From: Rhizobium herbae
GTDB lineage: Bacteria; Pseudomonadota; Alphaproteobacteria; Rhizobiales; Rhizobiaceae
NCBI RefSeq assembly: GCF_019511375.1
Contig: NZ_JAEUAO010000002.1
Coordinates: 682,001-746,000, forward strand
Length of the DNA: 64,000 nt
Direction of reading: 5' to 3'
The notes under the pieces are model-generated. The model was given only the letters and a program-made list of their open reading frames with translations. It did no database searches and was not told the origin of the DNA. Shown here one piece after another: positions 53,413 through 62,162 of this stretch (position 1 is its first letter; each line of letters starts with the position of its first letter). The position numbers and the translations under genes were made by a program.

Positions 53413-53588
53413 ACGATTTCCACAATCCCTGGTCATTTTGGCCCTGTTAGCCCTGACCTTACAGCGCGTCAAACATAACGCGCAAAGGGCGGTCCGCGGC
53501 GATACTGCCATTTACGATGCCGAAGATTTGCGATACGCCGCGCGGCACATGTCCCAAGGGCACTGCAACGTTTGGACCTCGCACACAC

Positions 53589-55211
53589 ATGATCCGTATC
53601 GACAATATCAGCAAGCAGAACAGCCATCGTCTGCTCTTCATCGAGGCCTCGGCGGCGCTCAACAGGGGTGAGAAGATCGGCCTCGTCGGCCCGAACGGCG
53701 CCGGCAAGACCACACTTTTCCGGATGATCACAGGTGAGGAGCAACCCGATGAGGGGCAGGTGTCCGTCGATAAGGGCATGACCATCGGCTATTTCAACCA
53801 GGATGTGGGTGAGATGGCGGGGCACAGCGCCGTCTCCGAAGTCATGAACGGCGCCGGCCCGGTGAGCGACGTTGCCGCTGAACTGCACGAGCTCGAGGCG
53901 GCGATGTCGGACCCCGACCGAGCTGACGAGATGGACGCGATCATCGAACGCTATGGCGAGGTTCAGGCGCGCTACGAGGAACTGGACGGCTATGCGCTGG
54001 AAGGCCGTGCGCGCGAAGTTCTGGCAGGTCTGAGTTTCAGCCAGGAGATGATGGACGGCGACGTCGGCAAGCTGTCGGGCGGCTGGAAGATGCGCGTGGC
54101 GCTCGCCCGCATTCTGCTGATGCGGCCCGATGCCATGCTGCTCGACGAGCCGAGCAACCACCTGGATCTCGAAAGCCTCATCTGGCTGGAGGAATTCCTG
54201 AAGGGCTACGAGGGCGCGCTGCTGATGACCTCGCACGATCGCGAGTTCATGAACCGCATCGTCACCAAGATCATCGAGATCGACGGCGGCTCCCTGACGA
54301 CCTATTCGGGTGATTATGCCTTCTACGAGCAGCAGCGGGCGCAGAACGAAAAACACCAGCAGGCCCAGTTCGAACGCCAGCAGGCGATGCTCGCCAAGGA
54401 AATCAAGTTCATCGAGCGGTTCAAGGCGCGCGCCTCGCACGCTGCCCAGGTGCAGAGCCGTGTGAAGAAGCTGGACAAGATCGAGCGGGTGGAGCCGCCC
54501 AGGCGCCGCCAGGCTGTCGCTTTCGAATTCCAGCCGGCGCCGCGCTCGGGCGAGGACGTCATCAACCTGAAGAACGTGCACAAGAGCTACGGCAGCCGCA
54601 GCATCTATGAAGGGCTGGACTTCATGGTGCGCCGCCGCGAGCGCTGGTGCATCATGGGCATCAACGGCGCGGGCAAGTCCACGCTCCTGAAGCTGGTGGC
54701 AGGCTCGACCGAGCCGGATCAGGGCAGCGTCGCCCTGGGGGCAAGCGTCAAAATGGGCTATTTCGCGCAGCACGCGATGGATATTCTGGACGGCGAGCGC
54801 ACCGTCTTCCAGTCGCTGGAAGACGCGTTCCCAAAGGCGGGGCAGGGACCATTGCGCGCTCTGGCGGGCTGTTTCGGCTTTTCCGGCGACGATGTGGAGA
54901 AGCGGTGCCGGGTGCTGTCCGGCGGCGAGAAGGCGCGTCTTGTCATGGCGATCATGCTGTTTGACCCGCCGAACCTGCTGGTGCTCGACGAGCCCACCAA
55001 CCACCTCGACCTCGACACCAAGGAAATGCTGATAAAGGCACTGTCGGAGTACGAGGGTACCATGCTGTTCGTTTCGCACGACCGGCATTTCCTGGCCGCA
55101 CTCTCCAATCGGGTGCTGGAACTGACGCCCGAAGGCATCCACCAATATGGCGGCGGCTACACGGAATATGTTGCCCGCACGGGCCGGGAGGCACCCGGCT
55201 TGCGCAGTTGA
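53589..55211 (+). CDS. ABC-F family ATPase (Uup/EttA-like)
   Basis: The 540-residue soluble protein has two ABC domains and no membrane segment. Domain 1: GPNGAGKTT, LSGGWKMRVALARILL, LLLDEPSNHLDL. Domain 2: GINGAGKST (about residue 357), LSGGEKARLVMAIMLF, LVLDEPTNHLDLDTKEML. The linker is charged (about 260-310). ABC-F proteins act on the ribosome to rescue or tune translation; which subgroup is not settled. I chose the ATG at 53589, which begins the first domain directly (MIRIDNISK). Confidence 0.92.
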   Translation: MIRIDNISKQNSHRLLFIEASAALNRGEKIGLVGPNGAGKTTLFRMITGEEQPDEGQVSVDKGMTIGYFNQDVGEMAGHSAVSEVMNGAGPVSDVAAELHELEAAMSDPDRADEMDAIIERYGEVQARYEELDGYALEGRAREVLAGLSFSQEMMDGDVGKLSGGWKMRVALARILLMRPDAMLLDEPSNHLDLESLIWLEEFLKGYEGALLMTSHDREFMNRIVTKIIEIDGGSLTTYSGDYAFYEQQRAQNEKHQQAQFERQQAMLAKEIKFIERFKARASHAAQVQSRVKKLDKIERVEPPRRRQAVAFEFQPAPRSGEDVINLKNVHKSYGSRSIYEGLDFMVRRRERWCIMGINGAGKSTLLKLVAGSTEPDQGSVALGASVKMGYFAQHAMDILDGERTVFQSLEDAFPKAGQGPLRALAGCFGFSGDDVEKRCRVLSGGEKARLVMAIMLFDPPNLLVLDEPTNHLDLDTKEMLIKALSEYEGTMLFVSHDRHFLAALSNRVLELTPEGIHQYGGGYTEYVARTGREAPGLRS

Positions 55212-55319
55212 GCGGCTGGCACCCAGCTGATATTTTCATGCGCCGCTCGTGCATAATGTCGCAAGCGCCTCTGTGTGCTTGCCCCGGGTTTATTAGACCA
55301 GCTTGAAGTCGGATGTGCG

Positions 55320-55787
55320 ATGTCGTCGACCGGGTTTCATCTTGTGACGGAGTGGATCCTCGATTCATCGGTTGAGGATGTCTGGCGGGTGCTGAATGCG
55401 CCCGAGGCCTGGCCTGACTGGTGGCCGTGCGTGAAACAGGTCGACGTTTTGCGCGAGGGCGATGAGGCAGGCATCGGTTCCGTCCTCCGGCTGAGGTGGT
55501 CCACCGCGCTGCCGTACGAGCTGACTTTCGAGATGCAGACGGTCAGGGTGGAACCGTTTTCCACGATCGAAGGCCAAGCCACCGGCCAGCTCGAGGGCAT
55601 CGGCCGGTGGACCCTACGCCCCGAAGGCTCCAAATGCCACGTGCGCTACGATTGGATCGTCAACGTCACCAAGCCCTGGATGGTAATCTTTTCCTTGATC
55701 CTTAAGCCGATCTTCCGCTGGAACCATAACATCGTCATGGAGCGCGGTCGGCGCGGTCTCGTGCGTCATCTTGCCCGCAAGACCTGA
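55320..55787 (+). CDS. SRPBCC (START-like) family protein
   Basis: This 155-residue single-domain protein starts FHLVTEWILDSSVEDVWRVLNAPEAWPDWWP, the polyketide-cyclase/SRPBCC pattern. It continues with a beta sheet (LRLRWSTALPYELTFEMQ, GRWTLRPEGSKCHVRYDWIV) and ends with a long helix. It probably binds a lipid-like ligand. The ribosome site is weak. Converges with pepT. Confidence 0.82.
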   Translation: MSSTGFHLVTEWILDSSVEDVWRVLNAPEAWPDWWPCVKQVDVLREGDEAGIGSVLRLRWSTALPYELTFEMQTVRVEPFSTIEGQATGQLEGIGRWTLRPEGSKCHVRYDWIVNVTKPWMVIFSLILKPIFRWNHNIVMERGRRGLVRHLARKT

Positions 55788-55931
55788 AAGTCGTCTTGCC
55801 TATCGGCCGAAAGGTCGTGGTTTGGCGAGCGCATTTCCGACGAGAACGGAATCGCCTTCAATGTTCTGTCTCTACGCTTTTTACGCATTTCCGGACGCAA
55901 AACCGCTGCACACCCTTTGCCTGGAATTGCT

Positions 55932-57164
55932 CTATGCGCGCTCTTCCCAGATTTTCGCCAGTTCGACGAGCGTCTTGACGGCTCTTTCCATGTCCTGCCG
56001 GCTCACCCATTCGAGCGGGGAGTGAAAGGCGTGACCGCCGGCAAAAATATTGGGACAGGGCAGGCCCATGAAGGAGAGCCGCGAACCATCGGTGCCGCCG
56101 CGGATGCTGCCGCGCACAGGCGTCATGCCGGCGCGACGGATCGCCTCGACGGCGTTTTCGACGAGTTGCGGATAACGGTCCAAGATCGTCTTCATGTTGC
56201 GGTATTGCTGCTTGACCGCGAAGGTGTAGGACGCGCCGGGATACTCCGCCATCACGTCCTTGACGAGCGCCTCGAGCATGGCTTCCTTGGTAACAAGGCC
56301 TTCGTCGTTGAAATCCCGGACAATGAAATTCAGGACGGCCTTTTCCATCGAGCCGGTCACTCCGGTCGGGTGAACGAAGCCGTCTTTGCCGGCGGTCGTC
56401 TCCGGCGCCGCATCCTTCGGCAGCCGGCTGAGGATCGCACCGGCGATCTTGGTTGCGTTCACCATCTTGCCTTTGGCGAAGCCGGGGTGGATCGCAACGC
56501 CATGAACGGTGATCTCGACTCCATCGGCCGAGAAGGTTTCATCTTCGATATGCCCGGCGGTTTCGCCGTCTACCGTATAGGCGAACTCGGCCCCCAGCTT
56601 TTCGAGGTCGACCTTGTCGACGCCACGGCCGATTTCTTCGTCCGGTGTGAAGAGGATTTTGATCGTGCCGTGCCGGATGTCCGGATTGTCGACGAGGATC
56701 TGCGCGGCGGTCATGATCTCGGCAAGCCCGGCCTTGTCGTCGGCGCCGAGCAGCGTGGTGCCCTCGGTGGTGATGATATCGTTGCCGATCTGGTCATGCA
56801 GCGCCGGATTGTCGCTGACGCGAATGATCTGCTGCGGATCGCCCGAAAGCCGGATATCCCCGCCTTGGTAGTTCTGGACTATTTGCGGCTTGACGTTTGT
56901 TCCGGTGAAGTCGGGAGCCGTGTCCATGTGCGAGCAGAAGCAGATCACCGGTACGGGTTTGTCGACATTGGACGGAATGGTTGCGTAGACGTAGCCATGC
57001 GCGTCCATATGCGCGTCTGACAGGCCAATTGCCTGCAACTCCGCGACCAATACACGGCCGAGATTCTTCTGCTTTTCGGTCGAGGGCTGCGCGGCTGAGC
57101 TGGGGTCTGACTGGGTGTCGATGACGACATAGCGCAGGAAGCGATCGACAACAGTATCCGTCAT
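55932..57164 (-). CDS. pepT: Peptidase T (tripeptide aminopeptidase)
   Basis: The 410-residue M20 metallopeptidase has CFCSHMDTAPDFTGTNVKP (zinc His and Asp), GADDKAGLAEIMTA, TPDEEIGRGVDKVD (catalytic Glu), YTVDGE and IRGGTDGSRLSFMGLPCPNIFAGGHAFHSPLEWV. It removes the N-terminal residue from tripeptides in the cytoplasm. It stands alone. Confidence 0.94.
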   Translation of the reverse strand: MTDTVVDRFLRYVVIDTQSDPSSAAQPSTEKQKNLGRVLVAELQAIGLSDAHMDAHGYVYATIPSNVDKPVPVICFCSHMDTAPDFTGTNVKPQIVQNYQGGDIRLSGDPQQIIRVSDNPALHDQIGNDIITTEGTTLLGADDKAGLAEIMTAAQILVDNPDIRHGTIKILFTPDEEIGRGVDKVDLEKLGAEFAYTVDGETAGHIEDETFSADGVEITVHGVAIHPGFAKGKMVNATKIAGAILSRLPKDAAPETTAGKDGFVHPTGVTGSMEKAVLNFIVRDFNDEGLVTKEAMLEALVKDVMAEYPGASYTFAVKQQYRNMKTILDRYPQLVENAVEAIRRAGMTPVRGSIRGGTDGSRLSFMGLPCPNIFAGGHAFHSPLEWVSRQDMERAVKTLVELAKIWEERA

Positions 57165-57327
57165 GGGCTCAACTCCATCTTTTATCCATGACGAACGGCT
57201 ATAGCCTTCGCCGGCGACGGCGTGAATGGAATTTTCGCCCTATCGAGATAATCCGTGAGCCAGCCCGCAAGGTCGCCCGCGCGGGATCTGCCGGCCGCTC
57301 TGTGGCGTGCGTCATTAACGCCGCAGA

Positions 57328-57645
57328 TCATCCGTGACGATCGAGCGACTGTAGAATCTTCAATCGCGTCTCCTCGTCCTGCTGGCCGATTGCCGCCATC
57401 AGGTCATGCATCGTGCCTCGCAGGCTGTGAAGCTGATCCACCAGTTCCATGACAAGATCGACACCCGCCTCGTTGACCCCCATGTCGCGGGTCATCTCGA
57501 GGATCAGTTGGCCGCGCGCGACATCCGCCTCGCGAAATTGCTGTTCGAAGCCCGTCGTGTCGGGGACAAGCCAGCCCTGCTCGATCCACACAGCCAGCAC
57601 GGAGGCTTCGATCCTGAGCTTCAGGCAAAATTCAAGCTCGTTCAT
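57328..57645 (-). CDS. cbpM: CbpM, modulator of the DnaJ-like chaperone CbpA
   Basis: The 105-residue MerR-like protein has a helix-turn segment (EASVLAVWIEQGWLVPD) then a long helix (VNEAGVDLVMELVDQLHSLRGTMHDLM). CbpM binds the J domain of CbpA and inhibits it. Its ATG overlaps the cbpA stop by 4 bp, the conserved cbpA-cbpM arrangement. Confidence 0.88.
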   Translation of the reverse strand: MNELEFCLKLRIEASVLAVWIEQGWLVPDTTGFEQQFREADVARGQLILEMTRDMGVNEAGVDLVMELVDQLHSLRGTMHDLMAAIGQQDEETRLKILQSLDRHG

Positions 57646-58559
57646 GGCAGCCCCATGCCCTTTCGCGGATCCTGCTTGTTTGTCTCGGCCCACTCCTTCA
57701 TGAAAGCCGTCAGGCGCGGATCGGCCTTGTCGGGCAAGACGATCTTCAGGGTCACCAAAAGATCGCCCCGGCCGCCGCCACGCCTGGGCACGCCCTTGCC
57801 TTTCAGGCGCAGAATCTTGCCGCTGTTGGAATGGGAGGGCACGGTCAGCGTCACGGCACCGGTCGGGGTCGGTACGCGAATTTTAGCGCCAAGGACCGCC
57901 TCATTCAGCGAAATCGGCAGGTCCAGGCGAATATCGTCGCCGTCACGCTGGAAAAAGCGATGCGGTTTCACATGAACATCGATGAAGACATCGCCTGCAG
58001 GTCCGCCACCCATTCCCGGTCCCCCCTTGCCCGGAAGACGCAATGTCTGGCCATCCTGTGTGCCGGCGGGAATCTGAACGTCAAGCGGGGTGCCGTTTGG
58101 CAGTCTGACCTGGGTTTTCGCACCGTTGACGGCGTCGAGAAAATCAACCGTCATGGAGAAGTAACGGTCCTCCCCCGCCAAACGGAAGTGATCGTCGTGC
58201 ACGCGATGGGAAAAGAAGGCGGAAAGGGGATCTTCGGCCTCGCCGAAGTCGGCAAAGCTGGCGCTGTTGTGGTAAGGGCCACCGGGTCTGCTCGCCGACG
58301 CATACTCGCGATAATAGTGGCGCGGGGCCTGCTCGGCACCCGACATATCGATCTCGCCGCGATCAAATCGAGCCCGTTTCTGCTCGTCGCTCAGAAGCTC
58401 ATAGGCAGTGGAGATTTCCTTGAAACGGTCCTCCGAAGGTCTGTCGCCGGGGTTGAGATCGGGATGGTGTTTCTTCGCGAGCTTGCGGAATGCGCGCTGG
58501 ATATCCTTTTGCGTGGCATCCCGCTTCACGCCCAAAATGTCGTAAGGGTCGCGGCTCAT
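57642..58559 (-). CDS. cbpA: CbpA-type DnaJ co-chaperone
   Basis: The 305-residue class B J-protein has a J domain at 1-66 with the HPD motif (KKHHPDLNPGD). A linker (about 70-115) and two C-terminal substrate-binding beta domains follow (VRLPNGTPLDVQIPAGTQDGQTLRLPGKGGPG, VPTPTGAVTLTVPSHSNSGKILRLKGKGVPRRGG). There is no zinc-finger domain. It stimulates DnaK. ATG 58559 is preferred over an adjacent TTG. Confidence 0.92.
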   Translation of the reverse strand: MSRDPYDILGVKRDATQKDIQRAFRKLAKKHHPDLNPGDRPSEDRFKEISTAYELLSDEQKRARFDRGEIDMSGAEQAPRHYYREYASASRPGGPYHNSASFADFGEAEDPLSAFFSHRVHDDHFRLAGEDRYFSMTVDFLDAVNGAKTQVRLPNGTPLDVQIPAGTQDGQTLRLPGKGGPGMGGGPAGDVFIDVHVKPHRFFQRDGDDIRLDLPISLNEAVLGAKIRVPTPTGAVTLTVPSHSNSGKILRLKGKGVPRRGGGRGDLLVTLKIVLPDKADPRLTAFMKEWAETNKQDPRKGMGLP

Positions 58560-58724
58560 CAACGTCTCCGAGCATACTGTTGTCGAGGCATCGGCTATAA
58601 CTATAGGCCTTACCTACGCTGGACGCTAATTCGAACTTTCAGCGCCCGGGCTGTCATAGCCGGCAAGCAAGATGATCGCTAGCCGTGCGCCGACCCGGTG
58701 AGTCCAGTGACATGGTCGCAGGAC

Positions 58725-58829
58725 TCACCGATGCCGTCGTCTCCCGGTTGAGCCGATGCGAGAGCACAGGCCTGTCCGGGCGCCGGTCACCAGCGCCGTC
58801 TTGCCGGTGAGATCAAACAGCGCTTTCAA
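58725..58829 (-). pseudogene. Truncated 5' end of a KduD-like short-chain dehydrogenase gene
   Basis: Overlapping the stop of the sugar ATPase gene is TTG AAA GCG CTG…, which encodes MKALFDLTGKTALVTGARTGL, a Rossmann start typical of KduD-type SDRs. The reading frame then departs from the family right in the TGxxxGxG motif (GLC in place of GLG) and stops after 34 codons. AGAGGG upstream and the TTGA overlap show it was once translated with the operon. This is a deletion or rearrangement remnant. Confidence 0.65.
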
Positions 58830-59899
58830 AGCCGAAGCCCTCTTTCGTTGAAGAGGTGGATGGGGGCGGTGGATAGAGACAGCGCGATGTCCAGACCCGG
58901 TGAAAGGTCGTGCTGCCCGGGGGCGACCACCAGTATCTTCTGCCCGGCGACGTCGGCATGCAGGACCGTCTCGGAGCCGAGCGCCTCGACGAGCCTGATC
59001 TTCGCCGGAATGCTGTTTTCGCCGGACCCCAGGCATATGTGCTGTGGCCTGACACCGAGCGTGATGCGCGATCCCGTTTCGATCGTGGCGCCGGCGACCG
59101 GGAATTCCAGCCGATGGCCCCCGACCAGCGTCGCGACCGCCTTCTCCGGGTGCACGGCTTCGACCGCGCCTTCGAGGAAATTCATGTGCGGCGACCCGAT
59201 GAAACCCGCCACGAAGCGGTTGGCAGGCCGGTTGTAAAGCTCGAGCGGCGTTCCGATCTGCTCGATGCGTCCGGCGCGAAGCACGACGATCCGGTCGGCG
59301 AGCGTCATTGCCTCGATCTGGTCGTGGGTGACGTAGATCATCGTCGCCGAGAGGCGCGCGTGGAGCGCGGCAAGTTCGGCGCGCGTCGATCCGCGGAGCT
59401 CGGCGTCGAGGTTCGACAGCGGCTCGTCGAGCAGGAAGGCGACCGGCCGGCGCACGATCGCTCGGCCGATCGCGACGCGCTGCCGCTGACCGCCGGAGAG
59501 CTGGCCGGGTCGTCGATCGAGATATGGCTCGATTTCGAGCATGCGCGCCGCCTCGGCGATGCGCTCGGCGATCTCGGCCTGCGGCATCCTGGTGTTTTCG
59601 AGACCGAAGGCGAGGTTCTGGCGCACGCTCATGTGCGGATAGAGCGCATAGGACTGGAAGACCATTGCAAGTCCGCGATCTGCCGCCGGCACGTCGTTGA
59701 CAATCTTGCCGTCGATGGCAAGGTCTCCGCCCGTCGGCTTCTCGAGGCCCGCAATCGTGCGCAGCAGCGTCGACTTGCCGCAACCGGATGGTCCGACGAA
59801 AACGACGAACTCTCCGTCATTGATCTCCAGGTTGATGCCATGAAGCACGTCGATGGCGCCGAATGACTTGATCACATTGGTCAGCTTGATGTGGCCCAT
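58826..59899 (-). CDS. Sugar ABC transporter ATPase (UgpC/MalK type)
   Basis: The 357-residue ATPase has Walker A GPSGCGKST (about 37-45), Q-loop FQSYALYPHMSV, signature LSGGQRQRVAIGRAIVRRP, Walker B FLLDEPLSNLDAELR and switch VTHDQIEAMTLADRI. A C-terminal OB-type regulatory domain runs from about 235 (GSPHMNFLEG, LGVRPQHI). It energises the permease pair encoded upstream. It lies ten bases after the second permease gene. Confidence 0.92.
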   Translation of the reverse strand: MGHIKLTNVIKSFGAIDVLHGINLEINDGEFVVFVGPSGCGKSTLLRTIAGLEKPTGGDLAIDGKIVNDVPAADRGLAMVFQSYALYPHMSVRQNLAFGLENTRMPQAEIAERIAEAARMLEIEPYLDRRPGQLSGGQRQRVAIGRAIVRRPVAFLLDEPLSNLDAELRGSTRAELAALHARLSATMIYVTHDQIEAMTLADRIVVLRAGRIEQIGTPLELYNRPANRFVAGFIGSPHMNFLEGAVEAVHPEKAVATLVGGHRLEFPVAGATIETGSRITLGVRPQHICLGSGENSIPAKIRLVEALGSETVLHADVAGQKILVVAPGQHDLSPGLDIALSLSTAPIHLFNERGLRL

Positions 59900-59909
59900 G
59901 ATGCCCCCC

Positions 59910-60962
59910 TTATTTCAATCCGGTTCCGGCGATGCCGGTGGTGATGAAGCGCTGCAGGAAGATGAAGACCAGAACGACGGGGATCATGGTCACGACGGTC
60001 ATGGCGAGGATGAAGTGCCACTGCACGTTGAGTTCGCCGGAATAGATGCTCAAGCCCACCTGCAATGTGTAGAGTTCCTTGCGCGACAAGACGATCAGTG
60101 GCCAGAGGAAGTCGTTCCAGCGCCAGACGACGGAGAAGATCGCGAGAACCGCAAGAGCGGGCGCGGTCAGCGGCAGGACGATGCGCCAGTAGATCTGCCA
60201 CTCCGAGGCCTTGTCCATGCGCGCGGCATCGATCAATTCGTCGGGAATGGTCAGCATGTACTGGCGCAGGATGAACACGCCGGTCGGCGTGGCCACCGTC
60301 GGCAGGATTACGCCCCAGAGATTGTTGAAGAGGCCGAGCGCCGAGACGATCGAATAGAGCGGCACCATGATGACGGAAAGCGGCACCATCAGCGTCGCGA
60401 GGATCAGGAGCATCGCGAAGGTCCTGCCGCGGAATTCGTATTTGCTGAGCGCGAAGGCCGCCATCGAGTTGACGACGAGCGTGATCAGCGTTGCCGTCAC
60501 CGTCACGAAAACCGAGTTCCAGAGGTAACGCACGAAGTCGAAATGAGTGAACGGCTCGGTGTAATTGGTCGTCGCGAAGGCCATGGTTCTGACCGGCGTG
60601 CGCTGCGAAATGTTGACCTTGATGATCTCGCCGGGTTTTTCCGGATCGACCATCTGGCTGATGACCCCGATGCGGCGGACTTCGGCCAGAACAGCCTTGC
60701 TGCCGTCCGGCAACGTCGCGTCATAGAGATCGAGCGGCTTGTCGTAGCCTTCGACGGTCGCCTTCTGGGTGACATAGGGAAGGATCGTCGGCGGGAACTC
60801 GGCGAGCGCCGCCGGCGACTTGAAGGAGGAGCCGACGAGCCAGACGGCGGGGCCGAACATGATGAGAAGGCCGCCAACCAACCAGATCCAGGTGACGATG
60901 TCCGTCCAGTGCCAGCCGTTGCGGCCCTTGCGGCGGAAGATGAACGCGGCAATCCGGCTCAT
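59910..60962 (-). CDS. Sugar ABC transporter permease (MalG type)
   Basis: The 350-residue CUT1 permease has an N-terminal helix, a long periplasmic loop of about 90 residues (LPDGSKAVLAEVRRIG…), then five helices with the EAA loop DELIDAARMDKASEWQIYWRIVLPLTAPAL. Its ATG overlaps the stop of the partner permease gene by 4 bp. Confidence 0.9.
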   Translation of the reverse strand: MSRIAAFIFRRKGRNGWHWTDIVTWIWLVGGLLIMFGPAVWLVGSSFKSPAALAEFPPTILPYVTQKATVEGYDKPLDLYDATLPDGSKAVLAEVRRIGVISQMVDPEKPGEIIKVNISQRTPVRTMAFATTNYTEPFTHFDFVRYLWNSVFVTVTATLITLVVNSMAAFALSKYEFRGRTFAMLLILATLMVPLSVIMVPLYSIVSALGLFNNLWGVILPTVATPTGVFILRQYMLTIPDELIDAARMDKASEWQIYWRIVLPLTAPALAVLAIFSVVWRWNDFLWPLIVLSRKELYTLQVGLSIYSGELNVQWHFILAMTVVTMIPVVLVFIFLQRFITTGIAGTGLK

Positions 60963-61987
60963 TTGCGGCTCCCTTTCTTCTCGCTGGAGCGGCCAAGGCC
61001 GAGTTGGATCAATGTCAGCACGACCAGCACCATGCCCATGAGGATGGAGGCGGCCGCGGCAAGACCGGGGTTGCGCAACTGCGTCGCAAAGCCGGTCTCG
61101 TAGATGTATTGGGTGAGATAGAGCGTACTGGTGCCCGGACCGCCGCCGGTCAGGACGTAGACCTCGTCGAAAATCTGCACGGCTCGGATGAGAACGAGCA
61201 CGATGACGACGAGCAGGTTGGGCATGAGCAGCGGCAAGGTGATGCGCCAGAAGGCGCGCGCCGGTCGGGTGCCGTCCATCTCGGCCGCCTCGTAGAGATC
61301 CTTCGGGATCGCCTGCAATCCGGCAAGCAGGATCAGCGTGTAGAACCCCATATGCGCCCAGATCGAGACGCCGACCGCTGCGGCAAAAGCCCAGTTCCGG
61401 TCGTTGAGCCACGTGTAAGGCTCGAACCCGAAGCCATAGAGTGCGAAATTCAACAGGCCCTGCCGCTGCAGGATCCATTTCCAGATCAGGCCGACGACGA
61501 CCGGGGACAACAGGACGGGAAAGAAGAAGACCGCCCGCCAGAAACTGCGCGCCATCAGCTCGCGGTTGAGGATCAGCGCGGTGACGAGCGAGAAGAGGAT
61601 CATCAGCGTCACCTGGAGCACGACAAACCAGGCGGTATTGCCGACGGCGGTCCAGAAGGTGTCTTCGGTGCAGCTATTCGGATCGATGTAGTTCGAGCAG
61701 TCGAAAAGCCGCGCGTACTGATCCGTGCCGACGAAGGTTCGGTCGTCGAGGAAGAGTGCCGTCCCTCCGGTCATCGAATAGGCGAAGTTGATGAAGAAGG
61801 GCAGCAGCACGAAGATGCCGAAAATCAACATGTTCGGCAGCAGGAAAAAGGCTGCCATGCCGCCAAGGCCGAGCTTGCGCTGCACCCAGCGCAAGGGGGC
61901 GTCTACCAGGCCCATCGCGAGACGGACCGGGACCATGATCGCTTCGCCGAAACCAGAGCCGGCCGGTCTTGGTGTTTCCGCTTTCAT
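60959..61987 (-). CDS. Sugar ABC transporter permease (MalF type)
   Basis: The 342-residue CUT1 permease has about six helices and the EAA loop KDLYEAAEMDGTRPARAFWRITLPLLMPNL, with TGGGPGTSTLYLTQYIYE. A periplasmic loop carries two Cys (FDCSNYIDPNSCTED) that could form a disulfide. It works with the second permease and the UgpC-type ATPase. Confidence 0.9.
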   Translation of the reverse strand: MKAETPRPAGSGFGEAIMVPVRLAMGLVDAPLRWVQRKLGLGGMAAFFLLPNMLIFGIFVLLPFFINFAYSMTGGTALFLDDRTFVGTDQYARLFDCSNYIDPNSCTEDTFWTAVGNTAWFVVLQVTLMILFSLVTALILNRELMARSFWRAVFFFPVLLSPVVVGLIWKWILQRQGLLNFALYGFGFEPYTWLNDRNWAFAAAVGVSIWAHMGFYTLILLAGLQAIPKDLYEAAEMDGTRPARAFWRITLPLLMPNLLVVIVLVLIRAVQIFDEVYVLTGGGPGTSTLYLTQYIYETGFATQLRNPGLAAAASILMGMVLVVLTLIQLGLGRSSEKKGSRK

Positions 61988-62162
61988 CGTTTGCCTTCCT
62001 GACGACGTGAGATAGCGAGTGACCGTAGGCACGGCCGGCCCGGCATCTTGCGCTTCAACGCGCTGTGCAGCGCGGGTAACGGCCGCGGCCGATTGCCGAC
62101 CGGCGGCCCCGGGGGGCGACGGCGCCGGAGGTCTGGTGCCGTCGACCCGGTCTCGGGGATGG

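Noticed and set aside
53469-55145. 558-codon open frame antisense to the ABC-F gene
   Set aside because: The same antisense effect; no recognisable motifs, while the plus strand encodes two clear ABC domains.
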